Shown piece by piece: positions 1 through 9,273 of a stretch of DNA of 64,000 bases. Position 1 is the first letter of the stretch; every line of letters begins with the position of its first letter. Below the pieces are notes generated by a model. It searched no databases, had not been told where the DNA came from, and saw only the letters and a list, made by a program, of their open reading frames with translations. The DNA lies in contig NZ_BCUF01000013.1 of the NCBI RefSeq assembly GCF_001591145.1, positions 45,086 through 109,085 on the forward strand, in the 5' to 3' direction. A program made the translations under genes and the position numbers. Source of the stretch: Vibrio harveyi NBRC 15634 = ATCC 14126 = KCTC 12724. Its GTDB lineage: Bacteria > Pseudomonadota > Gammaproteobacteria > Enterobacterales > Vibrionaceae.

Positions 1-603
1 CATTTTCGCGTAAAAATACTCACAGAATCACATTTTGCACATATCTGAAGTGGACAAAAAATAAGCGAACGAACTCACGAAAACGATTAAATGAAGAGAT
101 TTGGTATGTTAATTCGAAGGGCTCATTTTACTCAATTTTTGAATACTAAGGTTGCATAGCATCGCTTTGATTAAAATGTATCCAATCGTAACAAAGCGGA
201 GTAAGAAATTTTTCTCAGATACCTTGTGATAACTAGCCTCATCAAAAATAAATGGTATTGCGTTTTGTTAATGATGAAAGGGCTATTTATGTTGAGATTT
301 GATAAACAAGATGTTGCTGTTTGTGAGCGTTAAGTTTTCCTTTTATGTTAACTTTTGGTGACTTTCTAGTGAAAAATAACAATGTTATTTTACTTGTTGC
401 ATATTGATTTTTGCTTTTCGAGGCTGCATTATCCGCCCGTCAAAAAATACGCTGGTACGTAAAATGGATGCATGAAGCGACGTTTACGATTCTAGATTGC
501 GCAATAAACATTACTCAAAAAGCTAAGCACACTTTGACACTTAGCAGGCAATCTGGTGGATGGCTTGGAAGCAAAGACCGGCGCAACTCACTTTGAGGTA
601 CAC
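1..603. other. AT-rich upstream region of the alanine symporter gene
   Basis: No convincing gene is seen. The stretch is AT-rich. It holds a perfect palindrome at 373-391 (arms AAAATAACA and TGTTATTTT around one central base) and a 6-bp stem GCTAAG/CTTAGC at 522-527 and 542-547. A short open frame at 411-596 has no good ribosome binding site and overlaps the symporter's start region, so it is not called. I looked for a glycine riboswitch, which precedes a related symporter gene in V. cholerae, and did not recognise one. Confidence 0.5.
373..391. promoter_or_regulatory. 19-bp perfect palindrome, possible operator
   Basis: Arms AAAATAACA (373-381) and TGTTATTTT (383-391) are perfect reverse complements around a single base at 382. 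The site lies about 210 bp upstream of the symporter start. Its compact symmetry suits a dimeric repressor or activator, but I cannot name the protein. Confidence 0.35.
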
Positions 604-2040
604 ATGACAGACTTAATCAATTTGATGAACGATCTCCTTTGGGGTTCGATTCTGGTTTATCTTCTTGTTGGTGTAGGAATCTACTTCACCGTTCGATTGG
701 GATTCATTCAATTCCGTCATTTCGGCCACATGTTCTCTGTTCTGAAGAACAGCCGTAAAGCAGACAAAGCTGGTATTTCTTCTTTCCAAGCGCTTTGTAC
801 TAGTCTTGCTGCACGTGTAGGTACAGGTAACATGGCGGGTGTTGCTGTTGCTTTGACAGCAGGTGGTCCTGGTGCAATCTTCTGGATGTGGTTGATTGCA
901 ATGCTTGGTATGGCGACGTCGTTTGCGGAAAGTACGCTAGCGCAGCTATACAAAACCAAAGATGATGATGGCAACTACCGCGGTGGTCCTGCTTACTACA
1001 TGGAAAAAGGTTTGGGCATGCGCTGGATGGGCGTGCTGTTCTCGATTTTCCTAATCATCGCTTTTGGTTTGGTATTCAATGCCGTTCAAGCAAACTCAAT
1101 TGCAAACGCAATGAGCACTGCATTTGGTTGGAATGACCTTTATGTTGGTATTGCTGTTGTAGCACTGTCAGCCGTCGTTATCTTTGGTGGTATTAAGCGT
1201 ATTGCGAAAGTAGCTGAACTGATTGTTCCAGTGATGGCACTAGCATACTTACTACTAGCGTTGTTTGTGATGTTCTCTAACCTAGACAAACTACCAGATG
1301 TGCTAATGCTTATCTTCAAGAGCGCATTTGGTCTGCAAGAAGCAGCTGCGGGTGGTCTTGGTTACGCAATCGCACAAGCGATGATCAACGGTATCAAACG
1401 CGGTCTGTTCTCGAACGAAGCTGGTATGGGTTCTGCACCAAATGCAGCAGCATCTGCAACCCCTTATCCACCGCACCCTGCATCTCAAGGTTACGTTCAG
1501 ATGCTAGGCGTATTCATGGATACGATTGTTATCTGTTCTGCGACAGTGGCTATCATCCTTATGTCAGGTGAGTACGTTGGTCAAGCAACGGAAGTGACCG
1601 GTATTGAGCTAACTCAGCGTGCATTGAGCTCACAAGTTGGTGATTGGGGCAGCATCTTTGTTGCTGTTGCGATCTTCTTCTTCGCATTTACTTCGATTAT
1701 TGCGAACTACTCATACGCTGAAACGAACCTAATCTTCCTAGAGCACAACCACAAAGCAGGTCTAGGCATCTTCCGTATCATTGTATTGGGTATGGTTATG
1801 TTCGGTGCGCTAGCATCACTACCTGTGGTTTGGTCACTGGCTGACGTATCAATGGGTTTGATGGCGATAGTGAACTTGGTGGCTATTCTATTGCTATCTG
1901 GTATCGTGATTAAACTGGCGAAAGACTACAACCGCCAGCTAAGCGAAGGTAAAGTGCCGACGTTTGATGCAAATGACTTCCCTGAGCTGAAGTCTCAGCT
2001 AGAAGATGGCATTTGGGACAACACGAAAAAAGAAGACTAA
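604..2040 (+). CDS. Sodium:alanine/glycine symporter (AGCS family)
   Basis: A multi-pass inner-membrane carrier of the alanine-or-glycine:cation symporter family, which imports alanine or glycine with Na+. The product is about 478 residues of nearly continuous hydrophobic segments. The family signature GTGNMAGVA lies at residues 73-81, followed by a glycine-rich AGGPGA stretch, and the [11 protein letters not shown] motif is present in the middle. The frame stays open upstream to 556, but ATG 604 is preferred because GAGG sits just upstream and the family normally starts with a short cytoplasmic helix. The gene stands alone and ends at a strong terminator. Substrate choice between alanine and glycine cannot be read from sequence. 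Confidence 0.93.
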   Translation: MTDLINLMNDLLWGSILVYLLVGVGIYFTVRLGFIQFRHFGHMFSVLKNSRKADKAGISSFQALCTSLAARVGTGNMAGVAVALTAGGPGAIFWMWLIAMLGMATSFAESTLAQLYKTKDDDGNYRGGPAYYMEKGLGMRWMGVLFSIFLIIAFGLVFNAVQANSIANAMSTAFGWNDLYVGIAVVALSAVVIFGGIKRIAKVAELIVPVMALAYLLLALFVMFSNLDKLPDVLMLIFKSAFGLQEAAAGGLGYAIAQAMINGIKRGLFSNEAGMGSAPNAAASATPYPPHPASQGYVQMLGVFMDTIVICSATVAIILMSGEYVGQATEVTGIELTQRALSSQVGDWGSIFVAVAIFFFAFTSIIANYSYAETNLIFLEHNHKAGLGIFRIIVLGMVMFGALASLPVVWSLADVSMGLMAIVNLVAILLLSGIVIKLAKDYNRQLSEGKVPTFDANDFPELKSQLEDGIWDNTKKED

Positions 2041-2085
2041 GTGATGTTCACTGCCAATCATTGTTGAAAGCTATCAACACGATTC

Positions 2086-2118
2086 AAAAAGCCATGCAGA
2101 CAATGCATGGCTTTTTTT
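2086..2118 (+). terminator. Rho-independent terminator after the symporter gene
   Basis: Stem GCCATGCA/TGCATGGC with a 5-base loop, flanked by an A-run and followed by seven T residues. Confidence 0.9.
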
Positions 2119-2156
2119 GTACTCTAATGGAAAATAAAATTAGGGAAGTTAAAGTC

Positions 2157-2933
2157 ATGCTCATCGTAGTTTCTCCAGCTAAAACGCTCGATTACGAATC
2201 ACCACTCGCGACCGAGAAGTTTACTCAACCTGACTTGGTTAGCTATTCAAAAGCGCTGATCGAGGTATGCCGTAAATTAACACCTGCCGATGTTGCATCA
2301 CTGATGAAAGTGAGCGACAAAATCGCTGATTTGAACGTTGGCCGTTTCCAAGAGTGGAGTGAAACTTTCACCACAGATAATGCACGCCAAGCCATTTTGG
2401 CATTTAAAGGCGATGTGTACACAGGTCTTGAAGCGGAAACCCTTTCTGACGCTGATTTTGACTACGCTCAAGATCACCTAAGAATGCTATCTGGTCTATA
2501 CGGTCTGCTTAAGCCACTCGATTTAATGCAGCCATACCGTCTTGAGATGGGCACTAAGCTGGCGAACGACAAGGGATCTAACCTTTACCAGTTCTGGGGT
2601 AATGTCATTACCGATAAGCTGAATGAAGCGATTGCTGCGCAAGGCGACAACGTATTGATTAACCTTGCATCAAATGAATATTTCAAAGCGGTGAAGCCAA
2701 AGAACTTGGATGCACAAGTGATCACGCCTATCTTCAAAGACTGTAAGAATGGTCAATATAAGGTGATCAGCTTTTACGCGAAGAAAGCACGCGGCATGAT
2801 GGCTCGCTACATCATCGAAAACCGTATCGAAAGTGTTGCTGACCTCACTAAGTTTGATGTTGCGGGTTACTACTTCGTTGAAGAAGAGTCGACACCAACA
2901 GACTTAGTGTTCAAACGAGAAGAGCAAAACTGA
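2157..2933 (+). CDS. yaaA: Peroxide stress protein YaaA (UPF0246/DUF328)
   Basis: YaaA lowers intracellular free iron during hydrogen peroxide stress in E. coli, limiting Fenton damage, and later work on the family suggests a DNA-binding fold. The 258-residue protein has the family's usual length and begins with the conserved [13 protein letters not shown] segment. It also shows the internal [11 protein letters not shown] and [11 protein letters not shown] motifs. An open frame extends upstream to 2013 across the previous terminator. ATG 2157 is chosen because it matches the family N-terminus and has an AGGGA stretch upstream. It is monocistronic, between two terminators. Confidence 0.95.
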   Translation: MLIVVSPAKTLDYESPLATEKFTQPDLVSYSKALIEVCRKLTPADVASLMKVSDKIADLNVGRFQEWSETFTTDNARQAILAFKGDVYTGLEAETLSDADFDYAQDHLRMLSGLYGLLKPLDLMQPYRLEMGTKLANDKGSNLYQFWGNVITDKLNEAIAAQGDNVLINLASNEYFKAVKPKNLDAQVITPIFKDCKNGQYKVISFYAKKARGMMARYIIENRIESVADLTKFDVAGYYFVEEESTPTDLVFKREEQN

Positions 2934-2982
2934 TTGAAGTCAGTCAATCGCGAGTTGATGATTCAGTGAAATAAAGTACGCC

Positions 2983-3012
2983 AAAAAGCCGGATAGTTAT
3001 CCGGCTTTTTTA
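2983..3012 (+). terminator. Rho-independent terminator after yaaA
   Basis: Stem AAAAAGCCGGAT/ATCCGGCTTTTT with a short loop and a T-run. Confidence 0.9.
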
Positions 3013-3074
3013 TGCCTATTCGATCTGATCTTAATCGAATTTTTTACATAAAAAGTTTATATCTTAAAAAATAG

Positions 3075-3103
3075 TTGAGTAATAAAGTTTAAAGTTGTAT
3101 TTT
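3075..3103 (+). promoter_or_regulatory. Candidate promoter of the alternative oxidase gene
   Basis: TTGAGT (3075-3080) and TATTTT (3098-3103) are separated by 17 bp. The -10 element lies inside the NsrR-like operator, a repressing arrangement. This is inferred from pattern only. Confidence 0.45.
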
Positions 3104-3114
3104 AAATGCAACTT
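3092..3114. promoter_or_regulatory. NsrR-like operator (11-1-11 inverted repeat)
   Basis: Half-sites AAGTTGTATTT (3092-3102) and AAATGCAACTT (3104-3114) flank one base. The architecture and the ATTT/AAAT core match the NsrR consensus half-site AAGATGYATTT. It overlaps the candidate -10 of the alternative oxidase gene, so NO-sensitive repression is the likely reading. Confidence 0.7.
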
Positions 3115-3134
3115 TAAAAATAAGGAGTTCTCCT

Positions 3135-3770
3135 ATGTCAGACTTCAAGCTCACACACAAAAAAGCCTCTAAGTTATCGGAGTACGTTGCACTGCGTATT
3201 ACCAAATTGCTGAAATTCACTCTGAACATCTTTTATGGCAAGAAATATGCGAAACGAGCGGTAATTCTCGAAACCATCGCAGCCGTGCCGGGCATGGTAG
3301 CTGGGATGTTCAATCACTTGAAAGCGCTACGCCGAATGAAAGATGATGAAGGCTGGATCCGAGAACTTCTCGATGAGGCTGAGAACGAGCGCATGCACCT
3401 GATGATTTTCCTCGATATTGCCAAGCCAAGTTTGGTTGAGCGTTTGTTGGTGTTGCTGGGACAAGGTGTTTTCATTGTTGTGTACAGCTTCATCTATCTG
3501 CTGTCTTCTAAAATCGCTCACCGTGTTGTTGGTTACTTCGAAGAAGAAGCGTGTAACAGCTACACTGAGTACCTAGAGAAAATTGATAGCGGGGAAGTGG
3601 AGAACGTACCAGCCCCGACTCTGGCGATTGATTACTACAAGCTGCCAACTGATGCGATGCTAAGAGATGTGATTTTGCGTATTCGAGAGGATGAAGCGGG
3701 GCACCGTGACCGTAACCATGGCTTCGCTGATGCCTATGAAGACAAAACCTTGCCTGCTCATCAACTATAG
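3135..3770 (+). CDS. aox: Alternative oxidase (diiron ubiquinol oxidase)
   Basis: A cyanide- and NO-resistant quinol oxidase that passes electrons from ubiquinol to oxygen without proton pumping, bound to the inner membrane. At 211 residues it is the short bacterial form. All six expected iron ligands can be found: Glu46 in the LETIAAVPGM motif, the ExxH of NERMH, Glu in FEEEA, and the ExxH of DEAGH near the C-terminus. Two hydrophobic helices lie between them. AAGGAG is well placed before the ATG. The NsrR-like operator upstream fits what is known of AOX in Vibrio fischeri, where NO induces the gene. Confidence 0.95.
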   Translation: MSDFKLTHKKASKLSEYVALRITKLLKFTLNIFYGKKYAKRAVILETIAAVPGMVAGMFNHLKALRRMKDDEGWIRELLDEAENERMHLMIFLDIAKPSLVERLLVLLGQGVFIVVYSFIYLLSSKIAHRVVGYFEEEACNSYTEYLEKIDSGEVENVPAPTLAIDYYKLPTDAMLRDVILRIREDEAGHRDRNHGFADAYEDKTLPAHQL

Positions 3771-3778
3771 ATGAAAAA

Positions 3779-3807
3779 CAAAAAGAGCCGCGATTGCGGC
3801 TCTTTTA
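3779..3807. terminator. Bidirectional terminator between aox and srmB
   Basis: AAAAAGAGCCGC/GCGGCTCTTTT hairpin with A-run and T-run on both sides, serving the convergent genes. Confidence 0.88.
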
Positions 3808-3830
3808 GATTTGAAATCAATCAGACGTGA

Positions 3831-5054
3831 TTACTTCTTCTTAGCGGTTTTCTTTTTCGCTACTTTCTTCTTGTCGTCTTTTTTCTTTTTCTTCTTAAAC
3901 ACAGGCTTTTTGTGTTTAGGGCGCATCTCTTTCACGAAACGTTCTTTGATGTCTTCTTTCACGTAACGAGCAACGCGATCCATCATTGGTTGGTCGTGCG
4001 CTTCTACGATTGAGATAGCATTACCTTTTTTACCTGCACGAGCCGTACGACCAATGCGGTGAAGGTACACGTCTGCCGTGCGTGGCATATCGTAGTTGAT
4101 TACGTGTGATACGTCAGGAAGGTCGATACCGCGTGCCGCTACGTCTGTCGCTAATAGCACGTTTACAGTGCCTTCACGGAAGCGAGAAATCGCGTTGTTA
4201 CGACGATCTTGAGGCATTTCGCCTTGAATCCAAGAACATGGAATCTGTGCGCTCTCTAACTGGGCACGAAGCTCTGCTAAACGCTCGCGAGTCTTCAAGA
4301 ATACGATAGTGCGTTCTGCTTGCTCTGTGATGATGTGTTTTAGTAGGGCAAGTTTATGCTCTGCGTCATCAGCACGATGGTACCACTGTGCGATCTTCTT
4401 ACGCTCACGTAGTGGTGATTTTGCGTCGATCTCTGCTGGTTCGTTCAGTAGGTCTGCTGTGAAACCCTCTACGCCTTTGCCTTCTAGTGTTGCTGAGAAC
4501 AGAAGGGTTTGTTTGCGCCAGCGACATTCGTTAGACAGACGGTCAACAGTTGGAGCAAAGCCCATGTCTAGCATGCGGTCTGCTTCATCAAGGATTAGCC
4601 ATTCAATCGCACGACAGTCAAAACGTTCTGCGTCAATGTATTCACGTAGACGACCTGGTGTTGCTACCACGATATCTTGCGTCGTTGCTAGGATATCTGC
4701 GTGCTCTTGGTATTGAACACCACCAGTGATGGTGAAGATGTTTAGCTTGGTGTTTTTCGCTAAAGCACGAGCTTGATCCGCTACCTGCATCGCAAGTTCA
4801 CGAGTTGGGGTTAGGATCAGAATACGTGCAGGTCCCGGTTTACGACGTGGGAAATCTTGCAGGTATTGCAGTGCTGGCAGGACGAATGCTGCCGTTTTAC
4901 CAGTACCAGTTGGTGCTGACGCTAGAATGTCACGACCATCTAACGCTTGTGGAATCGCTTCTGCCTGAATTTTAGTTGGGCGTTCGTAGCCCATCTCGTC
5001 AATGGCTTCAAGTAGGTTTTGGTCTAGATCAAGTTCAGCAAAGGTTCTGATCAC
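3831..5054 (-). CDS. srmB: ATP-dependent RNA helicase SrmB (DEAD-box)
   Basis: A DEAD-box RNA helicase that helps early assembly of the 50S ribosomal subunit. Helicase motifs are all visible: Q-motif RPTKIQAEAI, Walker A APTGTGKT at residues 47-54, PTRELA, DEAD, SAT, and the C-terminal HRIGRTARAG. The sequence reads closely like E. coli SrmB, for example in the DFPRRKPGPARILILTPTRE and WRKQTLLFSATLEG stretches. The last 30 or so residues are almost all lysine, a basic RNA-binding tail. Its neighbour trmN (the yfiC gene) is the same as in E. coli. Confidence 0.95.
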   Translation of the reverse strand: MIRTFAELDLDQNLLEAIDEMGYERPTKIQAEAIPQALDGRDILASAPTGTGKTAAFVLPALQYLQDFPRRKPGPARILILTPTRELAMQVADQARALAKNTKLNIFTITGGVQYQEHADILATTQDIVVATPGRLREYIDAERFDCRAIEWLILDEADRMLDMGFAPTVDRLSNECRWRKQTLLFSATLEGKGVEGFTADLLNEPAEIDAKSPLRERKKIAQWYHRADDAEHKLALLKHIITEQAERTIVFLKTRERLAELRAQLESAQIPCSWIQGEMPQDRRNNAISRFREGTVNVLLATDVAARGIDLPDVSHVINYDMPRTADVYLHRIGRTARAGKKGNAISIVEAHDQPMMDRVARYVKEDIKERFVKEMRPKHKKPVFKKKKKKDDKKKVAKKKTAKKK

Positions 5055-5161
5055 AATGAGTTCTCCACAAGCAAAGCTTGGTTAATGGTTCGCCACAGCA
5101 GCATAGAATATAAAAAGGTCGCACATTATAAAGTGATTGGTGACAAGGATCACATGTTATT

Positions 5162-5881
5162 TCACATCTTAAGATAAAACTCGCGAGTTAGCTGAGTAAA
5201 GTCGTCGCTATAACCCTCGTTTGAGTGAATGATCAAGTGCGTTTCTTGAGTATCACAAGCTTGTTTGGCTAATTCAAACAGTAAACGGTGGACTGGCTTT
5301 TTCTGTGATGGTTGCACGCGACAGATGCGCGATAAGAACCATCCTTGCTGTTTAGCCATGGCAATAAACAATTCGCCTTCTGTAATCGGCAGAACAAAAC
5401 TGGCAGTACCGTCTTCTTCGAGTAGTTCATTACAGCGTTTAAGTAATGAAGCGTGTTGCAAAGTATCCGTGTGTCGAGCAGTTGCACGTTGGCTTTGCTT
5501 CGATTGCTCACCACTGTTGAAGTAGGGCGGATTACAGATGATGTGCTCGAAGCGATGTGTTAGTTCAAACTGCAATACATCAGCGTGGTGGATGTGAAGC
5601 CTGTCGGACCAAGAGGATAGGGTGAAGTTTTGCTGCGCTGCTTCTACCGCCGATGTTTCAATATCAAGAGCGGTGATCTGTGCGGCAGGAAATCGCTGTG
5701 CACACATTAGTGCTAGCAAGCCCGTGCCTGTACCAATGTCCAAAATTTTACTCTGTGGTGAGCAATTTGCCCAAGCGCCAAGCATCACACCATCAGTGCT
5801 GACGGGCATGCCACTTTCACCGCCGTGAATCGAAAACTGCTTGAACTTGAAGTCCTTAGTCTGAAATTTTTCGCTCTTCAT
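5162..5881 (-). CDS. trmN: tRNA1(Val) (adenine(37)-N6)-methyltransferase
   Basis: Methylates N6 of A37 in tRNA1(Val) using S-adenosylmethionine (E. coli YfiC/TrmN6). The Rossmann motif I LDIGTGTGL and the catalytic NPPY motif of N6-adenine methyltransferases are present, and the protein has about 239 residues, as expected. The start is uncertain: the frame extends seven codons further to a TTG at 5902, and neither start has a clear Shine-Dalgarno. The ATG is preferred as the more usual codon. It lies upstream of srmB on the same strand with a gap of about 107 bp. Confidence 0.9.
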   Translation of the reverse strand: MKSEKFQTKDFKFKQFSIHGGESGMPVSTDGVMLGAWANCSPQSKILDIGTGTGLLALMCAQRFPAAQITALDIETSAVEAAQQNFTLSSWSDRLHIHHADVLQFELTHRFEHIICNPPYFNSGEQSKQSQRATARHTDTLQHASLLKRCNELLEEDGTASFVLPITEGELFIAMAKQQGWFLSRICRVQPSQKKPVHRLLFELAKQACDTQETHLIIHSNEGYSDDFTQLTREFYLKM

Positions 5882-6211
5882 GATTGTTTTATTTTTACTC
5901 AATAATAGAGTTAATTTCTCTATTGTTTCTTAATTGTATAGATTGTTATCTTGTTGGTTATTAAATTGTATTTCAATTTGATCGAGATAATGAACTGGTC
6001 TCAAATCTATAGGTAGTGATATTCACTGCTTTTAAGTTGGCGAACTAAATTAATATGGTGTTTTTTTCTTAAAGGTTGCCAAATGATGGGTACTTCGTCA
6101 TTATGCGGCGGAAATTTATAGATTGAACCACAGGTACTCATTAACTTTGGGTATACAAAAAAGTGGTCGATGCATACACAACATTCATCAATTAGAGAAA
6201 AAGGGTTATCT
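5882..6211. other. Divergent intergenic region trmN/brnQ
   Basis: About 330 bp, AT-rich, containing the divergent promoters. I see no hairpin, known operator or credible small gene. A minus-strand open frame across brnQ's start (6007-6294) looks like a shadow. Confidence 0.4.
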
Positions 6212-7525
6212 GTGAAGCAGACGTTAAAACTAACAGATATTATCGCAGTAGGCTTTATGCTATTTGCGTTCTTTTTGGGTGCTGGCAACATCATTTTCCC
6301 ACCACTAGCGGGTCAGCTAGCCGGTGATCACCTGATGCCAGCAATGTTCGGTTTCTTGCTAACAGCGGTAGGTCTACCTCTTATTACTATCGTTGCTATT
6401 GCTGTGGCAGGCGGCTCTTGGGATCACTTGACTCAAGATCTTCCTAAGAAAGCAGCAGTGCTGATGGCGGCGTTGATCTTCATCATCATTGGTCCTGCAT
6501 TTGCTGCACCTCGTACAGGTCTTGTAGCATATGAAATGGCAGTGAAACCATTCTTCCTAGATGCCTCTCAAGCGCATCTAACATCATTCTCAATCTTGTT
6601 CTTTGCGGTGGCTATGATCTTCGCTTGGTTCCAAGGTCGTTTGATTGATTTGATTGGTAAAGTGCTAACGCCAGTTCTGTTCCTTGGTCTTATCGTTCTT
6701 GCTATTGCGGTATTCATTGACCCACAAGGCGAAATGATGGGCGCGCACGGCGAGTACCTAACTCAACCATTGACTAAGGGCTTCCTTGAAGGCTACAACA
6801 CCATGGATACGTTCGCATCGTTGATGTTCGGTATGCTAATGGTGGACGCACTTCGCAGTAAAGGCATCACTGAGCGTGCAGCAACGACAAAATACCTAAT
6901 CTGTGCTGGCTGTATTGCCGCTGCAGGTCTTGCGTTCGTATACATCTCATTGTTCTACCTAGGTGCGACGAGTTCAACTATTGCAGCAGGCGCAGACAAC
7001 GGTGGTGCTGTGCTGAGCCAATACGTTCAGGCGCTATTTGGTCCTTACGGTCAGATTGTACTTTCAATCATCGTATTGCTTGCATGTTTGACGACGGCTA
7101 TCGGTCTTATCTCTGCATGTTCAGATTTCTTCAGCTCTAAAACGAAACTGACTTACAAGCAGTGGGTTATTATCAACGGTGCGGCTTGTGCACTGATTGC
7201 AAACGTTGGTCTGTCTCAGCTAATTTCTCTATCAGTTCCGGTTCTGTTTGCGCTATACCCAGTAGCAGTAGCATTGGTTGCGCTAACGTTTGTACGTAGC
7301 AAGCTTCCAAACCCACGAGTGGCTTACCGCTCTGTACTGCTAGTATCACTGTTATTTGCATTGATTGATGCTGCGAAAGTTGCGGGTCTAGACGTGTCTG
7401 CATTCAATATGCTGCCGCTATTTGAAGTGGGCATGGGTTGGGTTCTACCAACATTTGCAGCGATTGTTTGCATGTTCTTTATTGCTAAGTCCTCACAACC
7501 AGAGTTGACTGAAGAAACTGCATAA
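6212..7525 (+). CDS. brnQ: Branched-chain amino acid:Na+ symporter BrnQ
   Basis: Inner-membrane LIVCS-family carrier that imports leucine, isoleucine and valine with Na+. The protein has about 437 residues and about twelve hydrophobic segments. It carries the family's N-terminal signature DIIAVGFMLFAFFLGAGN followed by FPP. GTG 6212 is chosen because an AAGGG lies about nine bases upstream and VKQTLKLTDI matches the family N-terminus. An in-frame ATG at 6170 would add 14 residues that look untranslated. Monocistronic, ending at a strong terminator. Confidence 0.93.
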   Translation: MKQTLKLTDIIAVGFMLFAFFLGAGNIIFPPLAGQLAGDHLMPAMFGFLLTAVGLPLITIVAIAVAGGSWDHLTQDLPKKAAVLMAALIFIIIGPAFAAPRTGLVAYEMAVKPFFLDASQAHLTSFSILFFAVAMIFAWFQGRLIDLIGKVLTPVLFLGLIVLAIAVFIDPQGEMMGAHGEYLTQPLTKGFLEGYNTMDTFASLMFGMLMVDALRSKGITERAATTKYLICAGCIAAAGLAFVYISLFYLGATSSTIAAGADNGGAVLSQYVQALFGPYGQIVLSIIVLLACLTTAIGLISACSDFFSSKTKLTYKQWVIINGAACALIANVGLSQLISLSVPVLFALYPVAVALVALTFVRSKLPNPRVAYRSVLLVSLLFALIDAAKVAGLDVSAFNMLPLFEVGMGWVLPTFAAIVCMFFIAKSSQPELTEETA

Positions 7526-7542
7526 TTGCTGACTAGCAAAAC

Positions 7543-7578
7543 AAAAAAAGCCCGGTGAAGTGATTCGCCGGGCTTTTT
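7543..7578. terminator. Bidirectional terminator after brnQ
   Basis: AAAAAGCCCGGTGAA pairs with TTCGCCGGGCTTTTT (one G-T pair), with A- and T-runs on either side. It also serves fldB on the opposite strand. Confidence 0.88.
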
Positions 7579-7617
7579 GTTTATCTGTTGTCTAGCAAGT
7601 GCTGGATGCCGTATGAC

Positions 7618-8136
7618 TTAAAGTGTGTCGTGGAACTCTACTAAGACTTGCTCACACCATTTCTCGATGCGCTCATCACTGAGTTCGTACTGGGAATCTT
7701 CATCCAACGCTAAGCCGACAAATTGGCTGCCATCTTCTGTCAGTGCTTTTGATGCTTCGAACTCATAGCCTTCGTTTGGCCAGTAACCAATAAACTGCGC
7801 GCCCGTTGCTTTTAGCTCGTCATGCAGTAGACCCATCGCATCAAGGTACCACTCGCCATAGCCTTCTTGGTCTCCTAAGCCGAATAAAGCTACGACTTTG
7901 CCTTTTAGTGGTGTGGTTGCAATATCTTCCCAGATAGCGCTCCAGTCTTCTTGGATTTCACCGAAGTCCCAAGTAGAGATACCAATTAGCAGTAAATCGT
8001 AATCTGCCATCAGCGACAGCGGTGTCTCTTTCACGTTGTGAATGTCGACAAGGTCTTCACCAATGATATTGCGAATTTTCTCTGCTGCCATTTCTGTGTA
8101 GCAGGTTGTTGAGCCGTAAAAGAGTCCGATTTTCAT
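7618..8136 (-). CDS. fldB: Flavodoxin FldB
   Basis: A small cytoplasmic FMN electron carrier. The 172-residue product starts [21 protein letters not shown], where GSTTCYTE is the phosphate-binding loop in the form peculiar to FldB. The long-chain flavodoxin features [10 protein letters not shown] and [11 protein letters not shown] are present. Its position next to and divergent from xerD is the same as in E. coli, which supports FldB rather than FldA. Confidence 0.94.
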   Translation of the reverse strand: MKIGLFYGSTTCYTEMAAEKIRNIIGEDLVDIHNVKETPLSLMADYDLLLIGISTWDFGEIQEDWSAIWEDIATTPLKGKVVALFGLGDQEGYGEWYLDAMGLLHDELKATGAQFIGYWPNEGYEFEASKALTEDGSQFVGLALDEDSQYELSDERIEKWCEQVLVEFHDTL

Positions 8137-8294
8137 TATATTCGTCGTTTTTTATGTTGCTGTTGTGGCAGATTCTAACCATAAATCGGGGAAGATTGCA
8201 GCGAATATCCCGCGGGAGATGATTTTTTTATGGTATTGGTTGAGCAGTTGCCTTACTCTCAATACTGTAAATATAAACAGATAAGGAAGCGTTC

Positions 8295-9212
8295 ATGACG
8301 GCACAACAGCCTGTCAATCAACAAGATTTTGGTCTGGTTGAACAATTCTTAGATGCAATGTGGATGGAGCGTGGTCTATCGGAGAACACGTTGGCTTCCT
8401 ACCGAAATGATTTAATGAAATTGCTCGCGTGGATGGAGCAACATAGCTACCGTCTAGATTTCATCAGTTTGTCTGGTCTGCAAGAGTATCAAAGTTACCT
8501 CGTTGATTTAGATTACAAGCAGACATCCCGTGCGCGTATGTTGTCAGCGATTCGTCGCTTGTTCCAATACATTCACCGTGAAAAAGTACGCGGCGATGAT
8601 CCGAGTGCGCTATTGGTCAGCCCAAAGTTGCCTCAGCGTCTGCCTAAAGACATCAGTGAAGAGCAAGTGGACGCACTGCTTGATGCGCCAGATCCTAATG
8701 ATCCCGTTGAGCTGCGAGACAAAGCCATGCTTGAGCTACTCTACGCGACTGGGTTGCGTGTGACAGAGTTGGTCAGTCTGACAATGGAAAACGTCAGTTT
8801 GCGTCAAGGGGTAGTGCGCGTGACCGGTAAAGGTGGTAAAGAACGCCTCGTTCCTATGGGAGAAAACGCGGTCGATTGGATTGAAACTTTTATCCAGCAA
8901 GGTCGGTCTGCTCTATTGGGAGAGACTACGTCGGATGTGGTATTCCCAAGTAAACGTGCGAGACAAATGACCCGTCAGACCTTTTGGCACCGTATCAAGT
9001 ACTACGCTGTGATAGCGGGTATTGATACCGACCAACTGTCTCCACACGTATTGCGCCATGCTTTTGCGACACACTTATTGAACTATGGCGCAGATCTCAG
9101 GGTCGTACAGATGCTGTTGGGGCATAGTGACTTATCGACAACGCAAATTTATACTCACGTGGCGACTGAACGATTGAAACAGATCCACAGTCAACACCAC
9201 CCAAGAGCATAA
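8295..9212 (+). CDS. xerD: Site-specific tyrosine recombinase XerD
   Basis: With XerC it resolves chromosome dimers at dif under FtsK control, and in Vibrio it also serves the dif sites used by integrating phages such as CTX. At 305 residues it is seven longer than E. coli XerD at the N-terminus. Catalytic residues are visible: Arg in GLRVTELVSLT (about 155), His and Arg in HVLRHAFATHLL (about 251 and 254), His in LLGHSDLST (about 277) and the nucleophile Tyr in TTQIYTHV (about 286). A well-placed AAGGAAG lies before the ATG. It starts the xerD-dsbC-recJ group. Confidence 0.96.
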   Translation: MTAQQPVNQQDFGLVEQFLDAMWMERGLSENTLASYRNDLMKLLAWMEQHSYRLDFISLSGLQEYQSYLVDLDYKQTSRARMLSAIRRLFQYIHREKVRGDDPSALLVSPKLPQRLPKDISEEQVDALLDAPDPNDPVELRDKAMLELLYATGLRVTELVSLTMENVSLRQGVVRVTGKGGKERLVPMGENAVDWIETFIQQGRSALLGETTSDVVFPSKRARQMTRQTFWHRIKYYAVIAGIDTDQLSPHVLRHAFATHLLNYGADLRVVQMLLGHSDLSTTQIYTHVATERLKQIHSQHHPRA

Positions 9213-9273
9213 TGATGGTTTGGTTCATCCTTTGTCTCATTGGATGAAAAGATTTTATTTTAAGGTGAATTTA

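Noticed and set aside
411..596. 61-residue ORF before the symporter
   Set aside because: No ribosome binding site and overlap with the symporter's start region.
1..603. Glycine riboswitch before the symporter gene
   Set aside because: No recognisable glycine aptamer core was found.
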